This document shows, piece after piece, positions 55,685-63,791 of a stretch of 64,000 bases of DNA. The notes below the pieces were generated by a model. The model was not told the origin of the DNA. It saw nothing but the letters and a program-made list of their open reading frames with translations, and did no database searches. The position numbers and the translations under genes are program-made. The stretch is taken from the NCBI GenBank assembly GCA_003105035.1, contig PQAL01000024.1, positions 113,671 to 177,670 of the forward strand. Reading direction: 5' to 3'. This stretch comes from Anaerolineales bacterium. Its GTDB lineage: Bacteria > Chloroflexota > Anaerolineae > Anaerolineales > UBA4823. The stretch's first letter is position 1; every line of letters starts with the position of its first letter.

Positions 55685-56977
55685 ATGGAAAAGTTGATCA
55701 TCCAGGGAGGCTACCCGCTGAGTGGTGAGGTCACCCCGTCGGGGAACAAAAACGCAGCCCTTCCCTTATTGGCTGCCTGCTTACTTACTGACGAGCCGGT
55801 GATTCTGCATAACGTCCCCAACATCCGCGATGTGAACGATATGATTGCCTTGCTGCAGAGCCTGGGGGTGGAGGCGGAGAAGCTCGAAAATCACACCTGG
55901 AAGATCCACGCAGCTAATCTTTGCCCAGCCGAGCTGAAACCGGATCTATGCCGGCGCATCCGGGCATCGATCTTACTTGCCGGTCCGATGGTGGCGCGCA
56001 CAGGCGACCTGAGGCTACCTCCCCCGGGAGGCGACGTGATTGGCAGGCGCCGGGTGGATACACACATCCTGGCTATCCGGGCGCTTGGCGCGCAGGCAGA
56101 CTTTGACCGGGCAAACCGCGTGTTCGTATTTTCAGCTGGGAAGCTGACAGGCGCGGATATCCTACTGGATGAAGCCAGTGTGACAGCCACTGAAAATGCC
56201 ATCATGGCAGCGGTGACCGCAAAAGGTGAGACCATCCTACGTAATGCTACCTCTGAGCCACACATCCAGGAATTATGCCACTTTTTGAATACGCTTGGGG
56301 CGAAGATCGAAAATATCAGCTCAAATACGCTGCATATCCATGGTGTCAATAAACTACATGGGGGCGAATTTACGATCGGGCCTGATTACCTGGAAGTGGT
56401 GAGTTTTATCGGTGCAGCAGCCCTGACGAGGGGTACCATTACCATTAACAATGCCGGGGCACATTACCTGGGCATGATCCGCCTGGTTTTTGGCAGGCTG
56501 GGCGTGGAATGGCAGGTGGATGGAGATAAAATTCTGGTCGGTCCACCCCAGAAATTGGTGGTCGAGCCAGACCTGGGAGATGCCATCCCAGTGATCAACG
56601 TGATGCCCTGGCCTTCCTTCCCCACCGACCTGATGAGCATCGCCATTGTCATCGGTACACAATCCAAAGGCAGTGTGCTGTTTCACGACTGGATGTATCC
56701 CAGCCGGATGTTCTTCACCGATAAGCTGGTTTCGATGGGAGCGCAGATCGTGCTGTGCGATCCGCATCGCTGCATTGTTCAGGGACCAACCCAGCTATTT
56801 GGAGAGACGCTCGAGAGTCCGGATATCCGGGCTGGCATGGCCCTCGTGCTGGCTGCCCTGACCGCAGAGGGTCAATCAGTTATCCGTAATGTGGGGCAGA
56901 TCGATCGCGGTTACGAGCGGATCGATGAAAAACTAAGCCTTCTCGGCGCACGGATAGAGCGAACCGCTGAATTGTAA
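55685..56977 (+). CDS. murA: UDP-N-acetylglucosamine 1-carboxyvinyltransferase (MurA)
   Basis: First committed step of peptidoglycan synthesis: transfers enolpyruvate from PEP to UDP-GlcNAc. 430 residues. Lys22-Asn23 in SGNKNAALP, RASILLAGP and the FPTDLM motif are present. The PEP-loop residue that is Cys115 in E. coli is Asp117 here (LPPPGGDVIGRRR). Ribosome site AAGGAGGA sets the ATG at 55685; the open frame to 55589 is untranslated. Ends by meeting the thioredoxin gene head-on, 12 bases apart. Confidence 0.95.
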   Translation: MEKLIIQGGYPLSGEVTPSGNKNAALPLLAACLLTDEPVILHNVPNIRDVNDMIALLQSLGVEAEKLENHTWKIHAANLCPAELKPDLCRRIRASILLAGPMVARTGDLRLPPPGGDVIGRRRVDTHILAIRALGAQADFDRANRVFVFSAGKLTGADILLDEASVTATENAIMAAVTAKGETILRNATSEPHIQELCHFLNTLGAKIENISSNTLHIHGVNKLHGGEFTIGPDYLEVVSFIGAAALTRGTITINNAGAHYLGMIRLVFGRLGVEWQVDGDKILVGPPQKLVVEPDLGDAIPVINVMPWPSFPTDLMSIAIVIGTQSKGSVLFHDWMYPSRMFFTDKLVSMGAQIVLCDPHRCIVQGPTQLFGETLESPDIRAGMALVLAALTAEGQSVIRNVGQIDRGYERIDEKLSLLGARIERTAEL

Positions 56978-56989
56978 TAAAACCTTGGG

Positions 56990-57343
56990 TTAATTCTTGG
57001 CTGCCTGGCCAATCACATCCAGAAATTGGGTTACGATGGTACGCAGCATTGGTTCAGGCAAGGCACCTACCTGGCGGTGAATGATCTTCCCACTGGAAAC
57101 GAAAAGTATCGTGGGAATCCCCTGGACACCATACTTCATCATCCATTCCTGATTTTCATCCGTATTAACCTTGGCAATGATGACCTTCCCGGCATTCTCC
57201 TTGGCGATCTTGTCGAGAACAGGTGCGATCATTTTACATGGGCTGCACCAGGGGGCCCAGAAATCGACGATGACCGGAATGGGTGAATTCAAAACGGTCT
57301 TTTCAAATGCTGCGTCGGTTACATGAATGGGTTCGTCAATCAT
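56990..57343 (-). CDS. Thioredoxin
   Basis: 117 residues, one thioredoxin fold with active site WCSPCKM (Ser in place of the usual Gly) and the cis-Pro region GIPTILFV. ATG at 57343 is preceded by GGAGAAG; the longer frame to 57415 has no ribosome site. About 75 bases downstream of the OsmC gene on the same strand, so probably co-transcribed. Disulfide reductase role fits its OsmC neighbour. Confidence 0.95.
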   Translation of the reverse strand: MIDEPIHVTDAAFEKTVLNSPIPVIVDFWAPWCSPCKMIAPVLDKIAKENAGKVIIAKVNTDENQEWMMKYGVQGIPTILFVSSGKIIHRQVGALPEPMLRTIVTQFLDVIGQAAKN

Positions 57344-57420
57344 TGAATCTTCTCCAGGAAAGGTTTCTAGGTTAGATGCAATCCCAATAAAATCGTTGCA
57401 CTGGGCGCTATCCAAGTGAG

Positions 57421-57846
57421 TTACACATCGGGGTCAATGATCTGGTAAGTGCTACGGATATCGGCGGATGAGCGCAGCATGGCGCTAACCGAGCAATACT
57501 TCTCTTCTGATAACCGGATAGCGTGCTCAACTGCCTTGGGATCAATATCCTTGCCGAAAATTAGATATTCGACTTCAATCTCACGGTATACTTTGGGGAA
57601 ATCTTCCGCTTTCTTCCCTCGCACTTTAACTTTTAAGCCTCTTAAAGGTTGGCGCTTTTTCACGAGAATATCGACGATATCCACGCCAGTACAACCTGCC
57701 AGACCAACCAGCACAAGCTCCATGGGTGAAATCCCTGGATTATCAGCCAGCGTACCCATCTGGACGATACCACCCGCTACATTACGCCCAATAAAGGCCC
57801 CGCCCGACTGCCATTCGGCTTCAATCTCTCGCCATTGCTCTGCCAT
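57421..57846 (-). CDS. OsmC family peroxiredoxin-like protein
   Basis: 141 residues. Family motifs GLAGCTGVDIVDIL (Cys of the first pair) and SEEKYCSVSAML (second Cys). Reduces organic hydroperoxides with two Cys; this YhfA-type subgroup is less characterised. ATG at 57846 is preceded by GAAGGA. Promoter at 57875-57903 is divergent from scpA. Confidence 0.92.
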   Translation of the reverse strand: MAEQWREIEAEWQSGGAFIGRNVAGGIVQMGTLADNPGISPMELVLVGLAGCTGVDIVDILVKKRQPLRGLKVKVRGKKAEDFPKVYREIEVEYLIFGKDIDPKAVEHAIRLSEEKYCSVSAMLRSSADIRSTYQIIDPDV

Positions 57847-57874
57847 TGTAAAATCCTTCTTTGAAGATGAAACA

Positions 57875-57903
57875 AGTATAGCATGACCGCTATCAATTGT
57901 CAG
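57875..57903 (-). promoter_or_regulatory. Promoter of the OsmC-thioredoxin unit
   Basis: CTGACA (57898-57903), 17-base spacer, TATACT (57875-57880) on the minus strand. It abuts the scpA -10 box. Confidence 0.65.
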
Positions 57904-57904
57904 G

Positions 57905-57910
57905 TATAAT
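57905..57910 (+). promoter_or_regulatory. -10 box of scpA (leaderless arrangement)
   Basis: TATAAT, 8 bases before the ATG at 57919 and 5 before an in-frame GTG at 57916. No ribosome site is present. Confidence 0.6.
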
Positions 57911-57918
57911 TTTGCGTG

Positions 57919-58695
57919 ATGTTCAGCCAAGCAACCCAAAACGTATCGAATTATTCTATCGCCACCCCGGTGTACGAAGGTCCTCTGGACCTGCTGCTGC
58001 AATTAATTGAGCGGGCAGAGCTGGACATCACCAAGTTATCCCTGGCTCTGATCACCGACCAGTATCTGGATTACATTCACCAGCTCACCGACCTGGCAGC
58101 CGATGAAGTCTCAGCTTTCTTGGTGATCGCAGCCAAACTACTGCAGATAAAATCTGAAGCGCTGCTGCCGCGCCCTCCCCAGCGTGATCCTGGTGAAGAA
58201 GACCCAGGCGAAGCACTGGCCAGGCAGCTGATCATATACAAACGGTACCGGGAGATTGCCATGATCCTCGGGGAGCGGGAAGCCAAGGGGTTACACACAT
58301 ACCTGCGGGTGGCACCTCCACCGAAGATCGAAGGCAGTTATGACCTGACAGGCATCACCATTGAAGATGTCGCGGCAGCCGCCCAGGAGATCTTCACGAA
58401 TTTGAGTTTCCCAGATGCCCTATATTCGGTCGTGCCCCCCGCCCGAGTGACCATTCGCGAAAAGATCAGCTTGATAACCGATTCGCTGCGCCATCAGAAA
58501 AGCGTATCCTTCAGGTCATTGGTTAACCACGAAAACTCGAGGCTGGAGATCGTCGTGACATTCCTCGCCATGCTCGAGCTGATTAAACGCCACCTGGTGC
58601 GCGTATCGCAGGATGGCTTGTTTGGCGATATCTCGCTGGAAGTCTCAGAAGCCTGGGATGACCTGGAGGAGATCGAGATCGAGTTCGGCGAATAA
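57919..58695 (+). CDS. scpA: Segregation and condensation protein A
   Basis: Kleisin that bridges the SMC dimer. 258 residues. Begins with the kleisin stretch TPVYEGPLDLLLQLIERAELDI and DEVSAFLVIAAKLLQIKSEALLP, then an acidic middle, and a winged-helix C-terminus (LEIVVTFLAMLELIKR). scpB is not adjacent. Predicted leaderless: TATAAT is 8 bases upstream. Converges with the exonuclease gene 7 bases away. Confidence 0.93.
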   Translation: MFSQATQNVSNYSIATPVYEGPLDLLLQLIERAELDITKLSLALITDQYLDYIHQLTDLAADEVSAFLVIAAKLLQIKSEALLPRPPQRDPGEEDPGEALARQLIIYKRYREIAMILGEREAKGLHTYLRVAPPPKIEGSYDLTGITIEDVAAAAQEIFTNLSFPDALYSVVPPARVTIREKISLITDSLRHQKSVSFRSLVNHENSRLEIVVTFLAMLELIKRHLVRVSQDGLFGDISLEVSEAWDDLEEIEIEFGE

Positions 58696-58702
58696 AAACA
58701 GT

Positions 58703-59494
58703 TCAAGACCCAGGAACGGCTATGGTTGGAGAATCCAGGATCAAGGATACCGGACAGTGGTCAGAACCCATGATATCGGTGTGGATGATCACATCCTTGA
58801 TCGATGGGACCAGCGCCTGAGAGACCAGGAAATAATCCAAGCGCCATCCAGTATTGTTCCTGCGAGCATTGGCTATATACGTCCACCAGGTGTATTGGAC
58901 GCGGTCGGGATATAAGTAACGATAGATGTCCACAAATCCGTGCTCCAGATATTTATCGACCCAGGCGCGCTCTTCAGGCAAAAAACCGGATGTGTTCACA
59001 TTGGCCTTGGGGTGACGCAGGTCGATCTCGGAATGGGCTGTATTGAAATCCCCGCAGATCACAATTCTCTCGCCGGCCACATGCATTGCATCGCAGATAT
59101 CGAGGAGCTCAGCATAAAAGCGGAGCTTGAACTCCACGCGATCCAAGCCCCTTTGCCCGCTTGGAAAATAAACATTGAAGAGCCAGAAATCTGGGAATCT
59201 GAGACGGATCACCCGGCCTTCACGGTCGAATTCCGGGTTCCCGATTCCGAGATCAAACGATATTGGAGTGTACGAAGAGAAGGCCGCAACACCGCTGTAG
59301 CCTAGTTTTTCAGCCGGGTTCCAATATACTGAATGCTGGTTAAAATGCTCGTGAAACTCGGCTGCCACCTGCTCGGGGCGGGCCTTGATCTCCTGCAGGC
59401 AAAGCACATCGGGTTGCTCTTGCGCCAGACGATCCCAGGCGCCTTTGTTGAGCACTGCACGAAGCCCATTCACATTCCAGGTAGTAATCTTCAA
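58703..59494 (-). CDS. Exodeoxyribonuclease III
   Basis: AP endonuclease and 3'-5' exonuclease of base excision repair. 263 residues. Motifs: TTWNVNGLRAVL, CLQEIKA with the metal-binding Glu, GDFNTAH, and SDHCPVSL with the catalytic Asp-His. ATG at 59494 overlaps the DegV stop by four bases. Confidence 0.95.
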   Translation of the reverse strand: MKITTWNVNGLRAVLNKGAWDRLAQEQPDVLCLQEIKARPEQVAAEFHEHFNQHSVYWNPAEKLGYSGVAAFSSYTPISFDLGIGNPEFDREGRVIRLRFPDFWLFNVYFPSGQRGLDRVEFKLRFYAELLDICDAMHVAGERIVICGDFNTAHSEIDLRHPKANVNTSGFLPEERAWVDKYLEHGFVDIYRYLYPDRVQYTWWTYIANARRNNTGWRLDYFLVSQALVPSIKDVIIHTDIMGSDHCPVSLILDSPTIAVPGS

Positions 59495-60354
59495 TCAAGA
59501 CCTTCCATCAAATGGATCGGAACCACAGCTAAGCCAACAATTCCTGGCCCCGTGTGCACACCCAGAATAGGTGAGATACGCAAAATTTCAATTTTTCCAA
59601 CATTCACTTTCGATTTTACGAGCTCGGCAAGCTTATCGGCATACTCAGAAAACTGACCATGCATGACAGAAACCCACAAAGGCGTTTCAGTGCCATATAT
59701 TTTTACGATATAATCAACCATTCCCTCAATTGCCTTGGCGATTGTGCGTTCCTTGCCAAGCGTCGAATATTTCCCGTCAGACTTTTCAACGTGAATGATG
59801 GGCTTGATGTGCAATATAGAGCTAGCCAATGCCTGAACCCTGCCAATCCGCCCACCGCGCTGTAAATATTCTAATGTATCAAGTGTATATATCACTTCAG
59901 TTGCATTGCGGATTTTTGATAACCGGTCTAGGATAAATTCTATATCCTTGCCCGCTTTCGCACTGATCGCCGCGGCGAGTACCTGAAAGCGCTCACCTCC
60001 AGACAGTGTCAGACTGTCCACTATATGGATGGCCTTATCGGGCATGTGCGCAGCACCTAATCGAGCAGATTCTATTGTCCCACTCAAACCCGATGAGATA
60101 TGGATCGAGATAATTTCTTCTCCAATATCTACCAATTTCTTATAGATACCAGTGAAGATCCCAGCCGAGGGTTGTGAGGTGGTAGGAATTTGAGGAACCA
60201 TATTCTTTAGCCGGGTGTAAAAATCATCTGGTGATAATTCGGAAGAATTTACCTCACCATCCGGAAACTGGATATATAACGGTGCAACCTCGATATCCAA
60301 TCCTTCGGCTTCATCCTCTGATAGGTCTGCAGCACAATCAGTAACAATTTTCAT
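59491..60354 (-). CDS. DegV family fatty-acid-binding protein
   Basis: 287 residues. Family motifs: TDCAADLS near the N-terminus, TSQPSAGIF (about 70) and YLQRGGRIGR (about 165), which in known members bind a fatty acid and, with FakA, feed fatty-acid phosphorylation. No kinase partner is nearby. The stop overlaps the exonuclease start (ATGA). Confidence 0.92.
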   Translation of the reverse strand: MKIVTDCAADLSEDEAEGLDIEVAPLYIQFPDGEVNSSELSPDDFYTRLKNMVPQIPTTSQPSAGIFTGIYKKLVDIGEEIISIHISSGLSGTIESARLGAAHMPDKAIHIVDSLTLSGGERFQVLAAAISAKAGKDIEFILDRLSKIRNATEVIYTLDTLEYLQRGGRIGRVQALASSILHIKPIIHVEKSDGKYSTLGKERTIAKAIEGMVDYIVKIYGTETPLWVSVMHGQFSEYADKLAELVKSKVNVGKIEILRISPILGVHTGPGIVGLAVVPIHLMEGLD

Positions 60355-60409
60355 TAATTCTTGACTCCTTTAGGTAGATGCAATTTGCTCAAATAACTTA
60401 ATAGGCTGA

Positions 60410-60437
60410 ATTGTAACAGCTAGTCGTTAGAATACAA
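60410..60437 (-). promoter_or_regulatory. Promoter of the degV-exonuclease unit
   Basis: TTGTAT (60432-60437), 16-base spacer, TACAAT (60410-60415) on the minus strand. It overlaps the hisS promoter. Confidence 0.55.
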
Positions 60438-60455
60438 GAAGAATAAGGCGATAAT
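60427..60455 (+). promoter_or_regulatory. Promoter of hisS
   Basis: TTAGAA (60427-60432), 17-base spacer, GATAAT (60450-60455). It overlaps the divergent degV promoter. Confidence 0.5.
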
Positions 60456-60527
60456 ATGTTAAAATCATCAATCTCTAAATTAAAGATGGATATTTATTTG
60501 GGCGCTCTTGAAAGGTAAACAACTTCC

Positions 60528-61817
60528 ATGAAGCAGATCATCTCCTCCGTTAAAGGCACGCGTGACTACTATCCTGAAGACATGGCTATGCGCAACTGGC
60601 TGTATCAGGCCATCCGACAGGTGTCCGCTTCTTTTGGATACCAGGAATGGGAAGCCCCCATGCTGGAGTCGATCGCCCTGTATGCTGCCAAATCAGGCGA
60701 AGAGCTGGTCAACCAGCAATCGTTCGTCTTCCCTGACCGGGGTGGTGAGCTGCTCGCCTTGCGCCCGGAGCTTACCCCCAGCCTGGCTCGTATGGTTGCG
60801 CAGCGACAGAATCAGCTGGTCTTTCCTTTACGCTGGTGGTCGTGGGGGCCGTTCTGGCGTTATGAGCGCCCTCAACGAGGCCGGACGCGTGAATTTTTCC
60901 AGTGGAATATCGATCTGATTGGCGTTGATACCCCCGAAGCCGATGCTGAATTAATTGCTATTGCAGCCAATTTCTTAAAACAAGTGGGGCTGACACCTGA
61001 ACAGGCAGTCATCCTGGTAAATGATCGACAGCTTACCAACGCGGAACTGGAGAAATTAGGCATCCCTAAGGAAAAACTGCCAGAATTTTTAAGCCTGATC
61101 GACCGCCGAAGTAAGATGGAGGCAGCCGAATGGGACGCCAACGCGATTGACCTGGGGATGGATAGTGCCCAACTGGCCGGTATGAAGACGTTTTTAAATG
61201 ACCCCGAGCTATGGAGGAAATCAGCCGCACTGGTGCGGTTGTTCACCGCCCTGGAGTCTCTTGGGGTGAGTGATTACGTCAGGTATGATTCAAACATCAT
61301 CCGTGGTTTGCTGTACTACACCAGCATCGTGTTCGAGGCATTCGCAGTGAATAGTGACATCAGGCGGGCTCTACTGGGGGGTGGGCGGTATGACAACCTG
61401 ATGGAGCAGGTGGGAGGTGCCCCAGTGCCGGCGACTGGGTTCGCCATGGGTGACCTGGCGATCGGATTACTGCTGCAATCTCTCGGGCTGTTGCCGGAGG
61501 AGATCAAGAAAACCCCGGCAGAGGTGTATGTGACCGTATTTGATGTCGAGCGACAGCCCTCTTCAATGGCATTTGCAGCCAGCCTACGGGAGGCTGGCTT
61601 GAAAGTCATCTGCAGCCCGGAGGTGAGCAAGCTGCCAAAACAGTTTAAATACGCTGACCGGATTGGTGTGCGTCTGGCGGTAGTCATCGGTCCTGACGAG
61701 GTCGCCAGAGGATCGGTGACCGTGAAAGACCTGGCAAGCGGTGATCAACAAACTTTTATCAGGGCTGAAGCTGCACTTGAGATCAGGAAATTGCTGGACA
61801 ACCAGGACAGCCTGTAA
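60528..61817 (+). CDS. hisS: Histidine--tRNA ligase
   Basis: Class II aminoacyl-tRNA synthetase, 429 residues. Motif 1 region GTRDYYPED, motif 2 FWRYERPQRGRTREFFQ (Arg111-119 region) and motif 3 GFAMGDLAIGLLL are present, followed by the C-terminal anticodon-binding domain, so it is a real synthetase and not HisZ. In the histidine-binding loop the usual RGLDYY reads RGLLYY (Leu262 for Asp). ATG follows GAAAGG. Ends at a clear terminator. Confidence 0.93.
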   Translation: MKQIISSVKGTRDYYPEDMAMRNWLYQAIRQVSASFGYQEWEAPMLESIALYAAKSGEELVNQQSFVFPDRGGELLALRPELTPSLARMVAQRQNQLVFPLRWWSWGPFWRYERPQRGRTREFFQWNIDLIGVDTPEADAELIAIAANFLKQVGLTPEQAVILVNDRQLTNAELEKLGIPKEKLPEFLSLIDRRSKMEAAEWDANAIDLGMDSAQLAGMKTFLNDPELWRKSAALVRLFTALESLGVSDYVRYDSNIIRGLLYYTSIVFEAFAVNSDIRRALLGGGRYDNLMEQVGGAPVPATGFAMGDLAIGLLLQSLGLLPEEIKKTPAEVYVTVFDVERQPSSMAFAASLREAGLKVICSPEVSKLPKQFKYADRIGVRLAVVIGPDEVARGSVTVKDLASGDQQTFIRAEAALEIRKLLDNQDSL

Positions 61818-61948
61818 TTAATAGATCTCGTTCAGAGCGCTTGTAACTCAACCAGCAGCGCAGATTACTGCTGATCAAGTGGTTGAGCGTAGTCCCCACC
61901 TTTTGTTGTTGGAGAAGTTCGAAACCCATCAGGCGCTCTCGCAGAAGG

Positions 61949-61975
61949 GAGATTTCGCAAGAAATCTCTTTTTTT
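61949..61975 (+). terminator. Intrinsic terminator of hisS
   Basis: GAGATTTC-GCAA-GAAATCTC (8-bp perfect stem, GCAA tetraloop) followed by seven T. Confidence 0.9.
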
Positions 61976-62057
61976 AAGAATTATTGTCAGAACATGCAAA
62001 AACCAACCTCCGACTTTGATTTTTCTATTAGTGGGAATCCACTTAGTTGATAGAGGA

Positions 62058-62900
62058 TTATGGAAAAGAAAGGTTGGCGCCTTGGTTACAATCATTAAAG
62101 TAGATATCCGGCCGGGATTCGGTCACTGATATCCTGCAACTAAAAGAAAACCCGTCATGAAAGATCACAGCAAAAACATAGGTACCGACAGCCGCAGTGT
62201 CGGGGCGTGGATATATTTTGTACGGTTTGCCTAAATGAGATCGGAGTTCAGGCACTGTTTCCATCGGCAGCCTGGTTTCTAGGCTGGGATCAGTTGTCAC
62301 CCCAGCCATCGATTGATTGAGCGAACGCAGGATCTTTACCACCGAAACATCGTAACGCGCCAAACTACCGATCAAGATAATCAGAAAGATAATACCCGCG
62401 GTAAAAGCCAAGGTCCGTTGCCCACGACCGGTCTTCCCCTCTAAATAATACTTGATGAATTTGTTGGCTATCAGACGTAGAATTACTGCGAAAATAATAA
62501 ATGCGCCGGTTGCCTCCAATAGGCCGATGATTGAGATTGAGGCAATAATGGGGTCGGTTGTGACAGAAGATATGTAAAAGAAATAACCTAATAATAACAG
62601 TAGCTCAACCGGCACCCAACCAAAAGTAATCCCCTCATAATCTTCAGTGAACCAACCAACAAATAATCCCTCCATGCCTGCAATAATACTCAAACCTCCC
62701 CAATAAAACCACAACCGAGGCCAGTCCATGCCTAGACGCTGGCTGGGTAAGGTGATCAGATTTATCGTGGACATCGTCCAGGTAAAAATAGATGCTGCCA
62801 GGATTCCTGTTAAAGCACATATCCACATGCGCTGCCAGCGAACATGGCTCGTCTCTTGTCGAATATACAACCTGATACTTTGGATTAATTTGCTGGTCAT
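62058..62900 (-). CDS. Membrane protein of unknown function
   Basis: 280 residues. About five to six membrane segments (about 27-50, 64-85, 95-112, 117-145, 165-183), then a C-terminal soluble domain of about 95 residues with an Arg/Pro-rich YPRPD motif and a short beta-rich end. No known motif is recognised. ATG at 62900. It converges with hisS. Confidence 0.65.
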   Translation of the reverse strand: MTSKLIQSIRLYIRQETSHVRWQRMWICALTGILAASIFTWTMSTINLITLPSQRLGMDWPRLWFYWGGLSIIAGMEGLFVGWFTEDYEGITFGWVPVELLLLLGYFFYISSVTTDPIIASISIIGLLEATGAFIIFAVILRLIANKFIKYYLEGKTGRGQRTLAFTAGIIFLIILIGSLARYDVSVVKILRSLNQSMAGVTTDPSLETRLPMETVPELRSHLGKPYKIYPRPDTAAVGTYVFAVIFHDGFSFSCRISVTESRPDIYFNDCNQGANLSFP

Positions 62901-63780
62901 ATTCCTTCAATTGAAATGAAACTGAAGAAGGCTATGGGATTATCCTAATCGTTAGTTGTTACACGCCATTATACTTTTACGAAGGCGAACTTACGGGGTT
63001 TTTCGGAATCACATCATCAAGATAAATCATAAATGGCCACCAGGGATCTAGAAACGCATCAAAACAACGATTGTTTGGAATGTTAAGACATTATTGTGTA
63101 GAAAATAAAACCTGGAAAATCTTACTAATCATGCTGCTTGTTGCTCCATTACAGTGTACTCCACTGAGACACAAGGGGCTAAGGACACCCTGAACGGTTG
63201 TGATTTTTAACCCACCGAAAATCACGGTGCCGCCTTAACGCAGGTGATGGTGACCTCCATGGTCCGTCCTGTAGACGTAGGAAATCACTCCCAAAAATCA
63301 ACATCCGACCTCAACTATGGTTTTTTTTACAAATGGAACCTTGAGCACCATATATTCGCCATTTTATGGACTCTAAATATGCCTTAATGAATCATAATTA
63401 CCTAACCAACAATTGGCTTAAAAATATGAGCTCAATAGGTAGTGGCGTGAGAAAATGATCCATTACCTGTATAGCGTATTTTGCTGCAAAACCAAGGGGG
63501 CTGTTTTCGCGAGCGGGTTGCGTAACTTGATGCTACACAGCTAATATGAACTGAGCACTTGAAGTAGGCGGGATCGAGATCGTGTGACCCAGCATCCACT
63601 CAAAACTCGGGCATCTGTCTAGAAATCAGGCCGTATAAAGAACATATACGTGACCAGATAGCGTAATCCCGGTCGTGATTATCAGTGTAAAATTTTTTAA
63701 ATACTATGCACAACTAAATTTACCGCAGGGTAGTGTTATTTGCACAAGTTAAGCCCTAGAAGTACAGAAAGGAGTATAGA
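62901..63780. other. Non-coding, A+T-richer stretch
   Basis: About 880 bases without a convincing gene on either strand, looking richer in A and T than the flanking genes. One small inverted repeat occurs at 63200-63225 (GTGATTTT/AAAATCAC), and some T-runs. It could hold regulatory signals for the cupin gene or the membrane gene, or decayed DNA. Confidence 0.5.
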
Positions 63781-63791
63781 ATGAGCAACAG

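Noticed and set aside
61847..61887. CTCAACCA/TGGTTGAG inverted repeat after hisS
   Set aside because: It lies in the hisS downstream region before the real terminator; the inner part pairs only partly and no function can be assigned.
61991..63330. A weak repeated motif around CAACcTCCGAC near 62004 and 63300
   Set aside because: Only about 12 of 16 bases agree, and no flanking repeat or terminal inverted sequence supports a mobile element.
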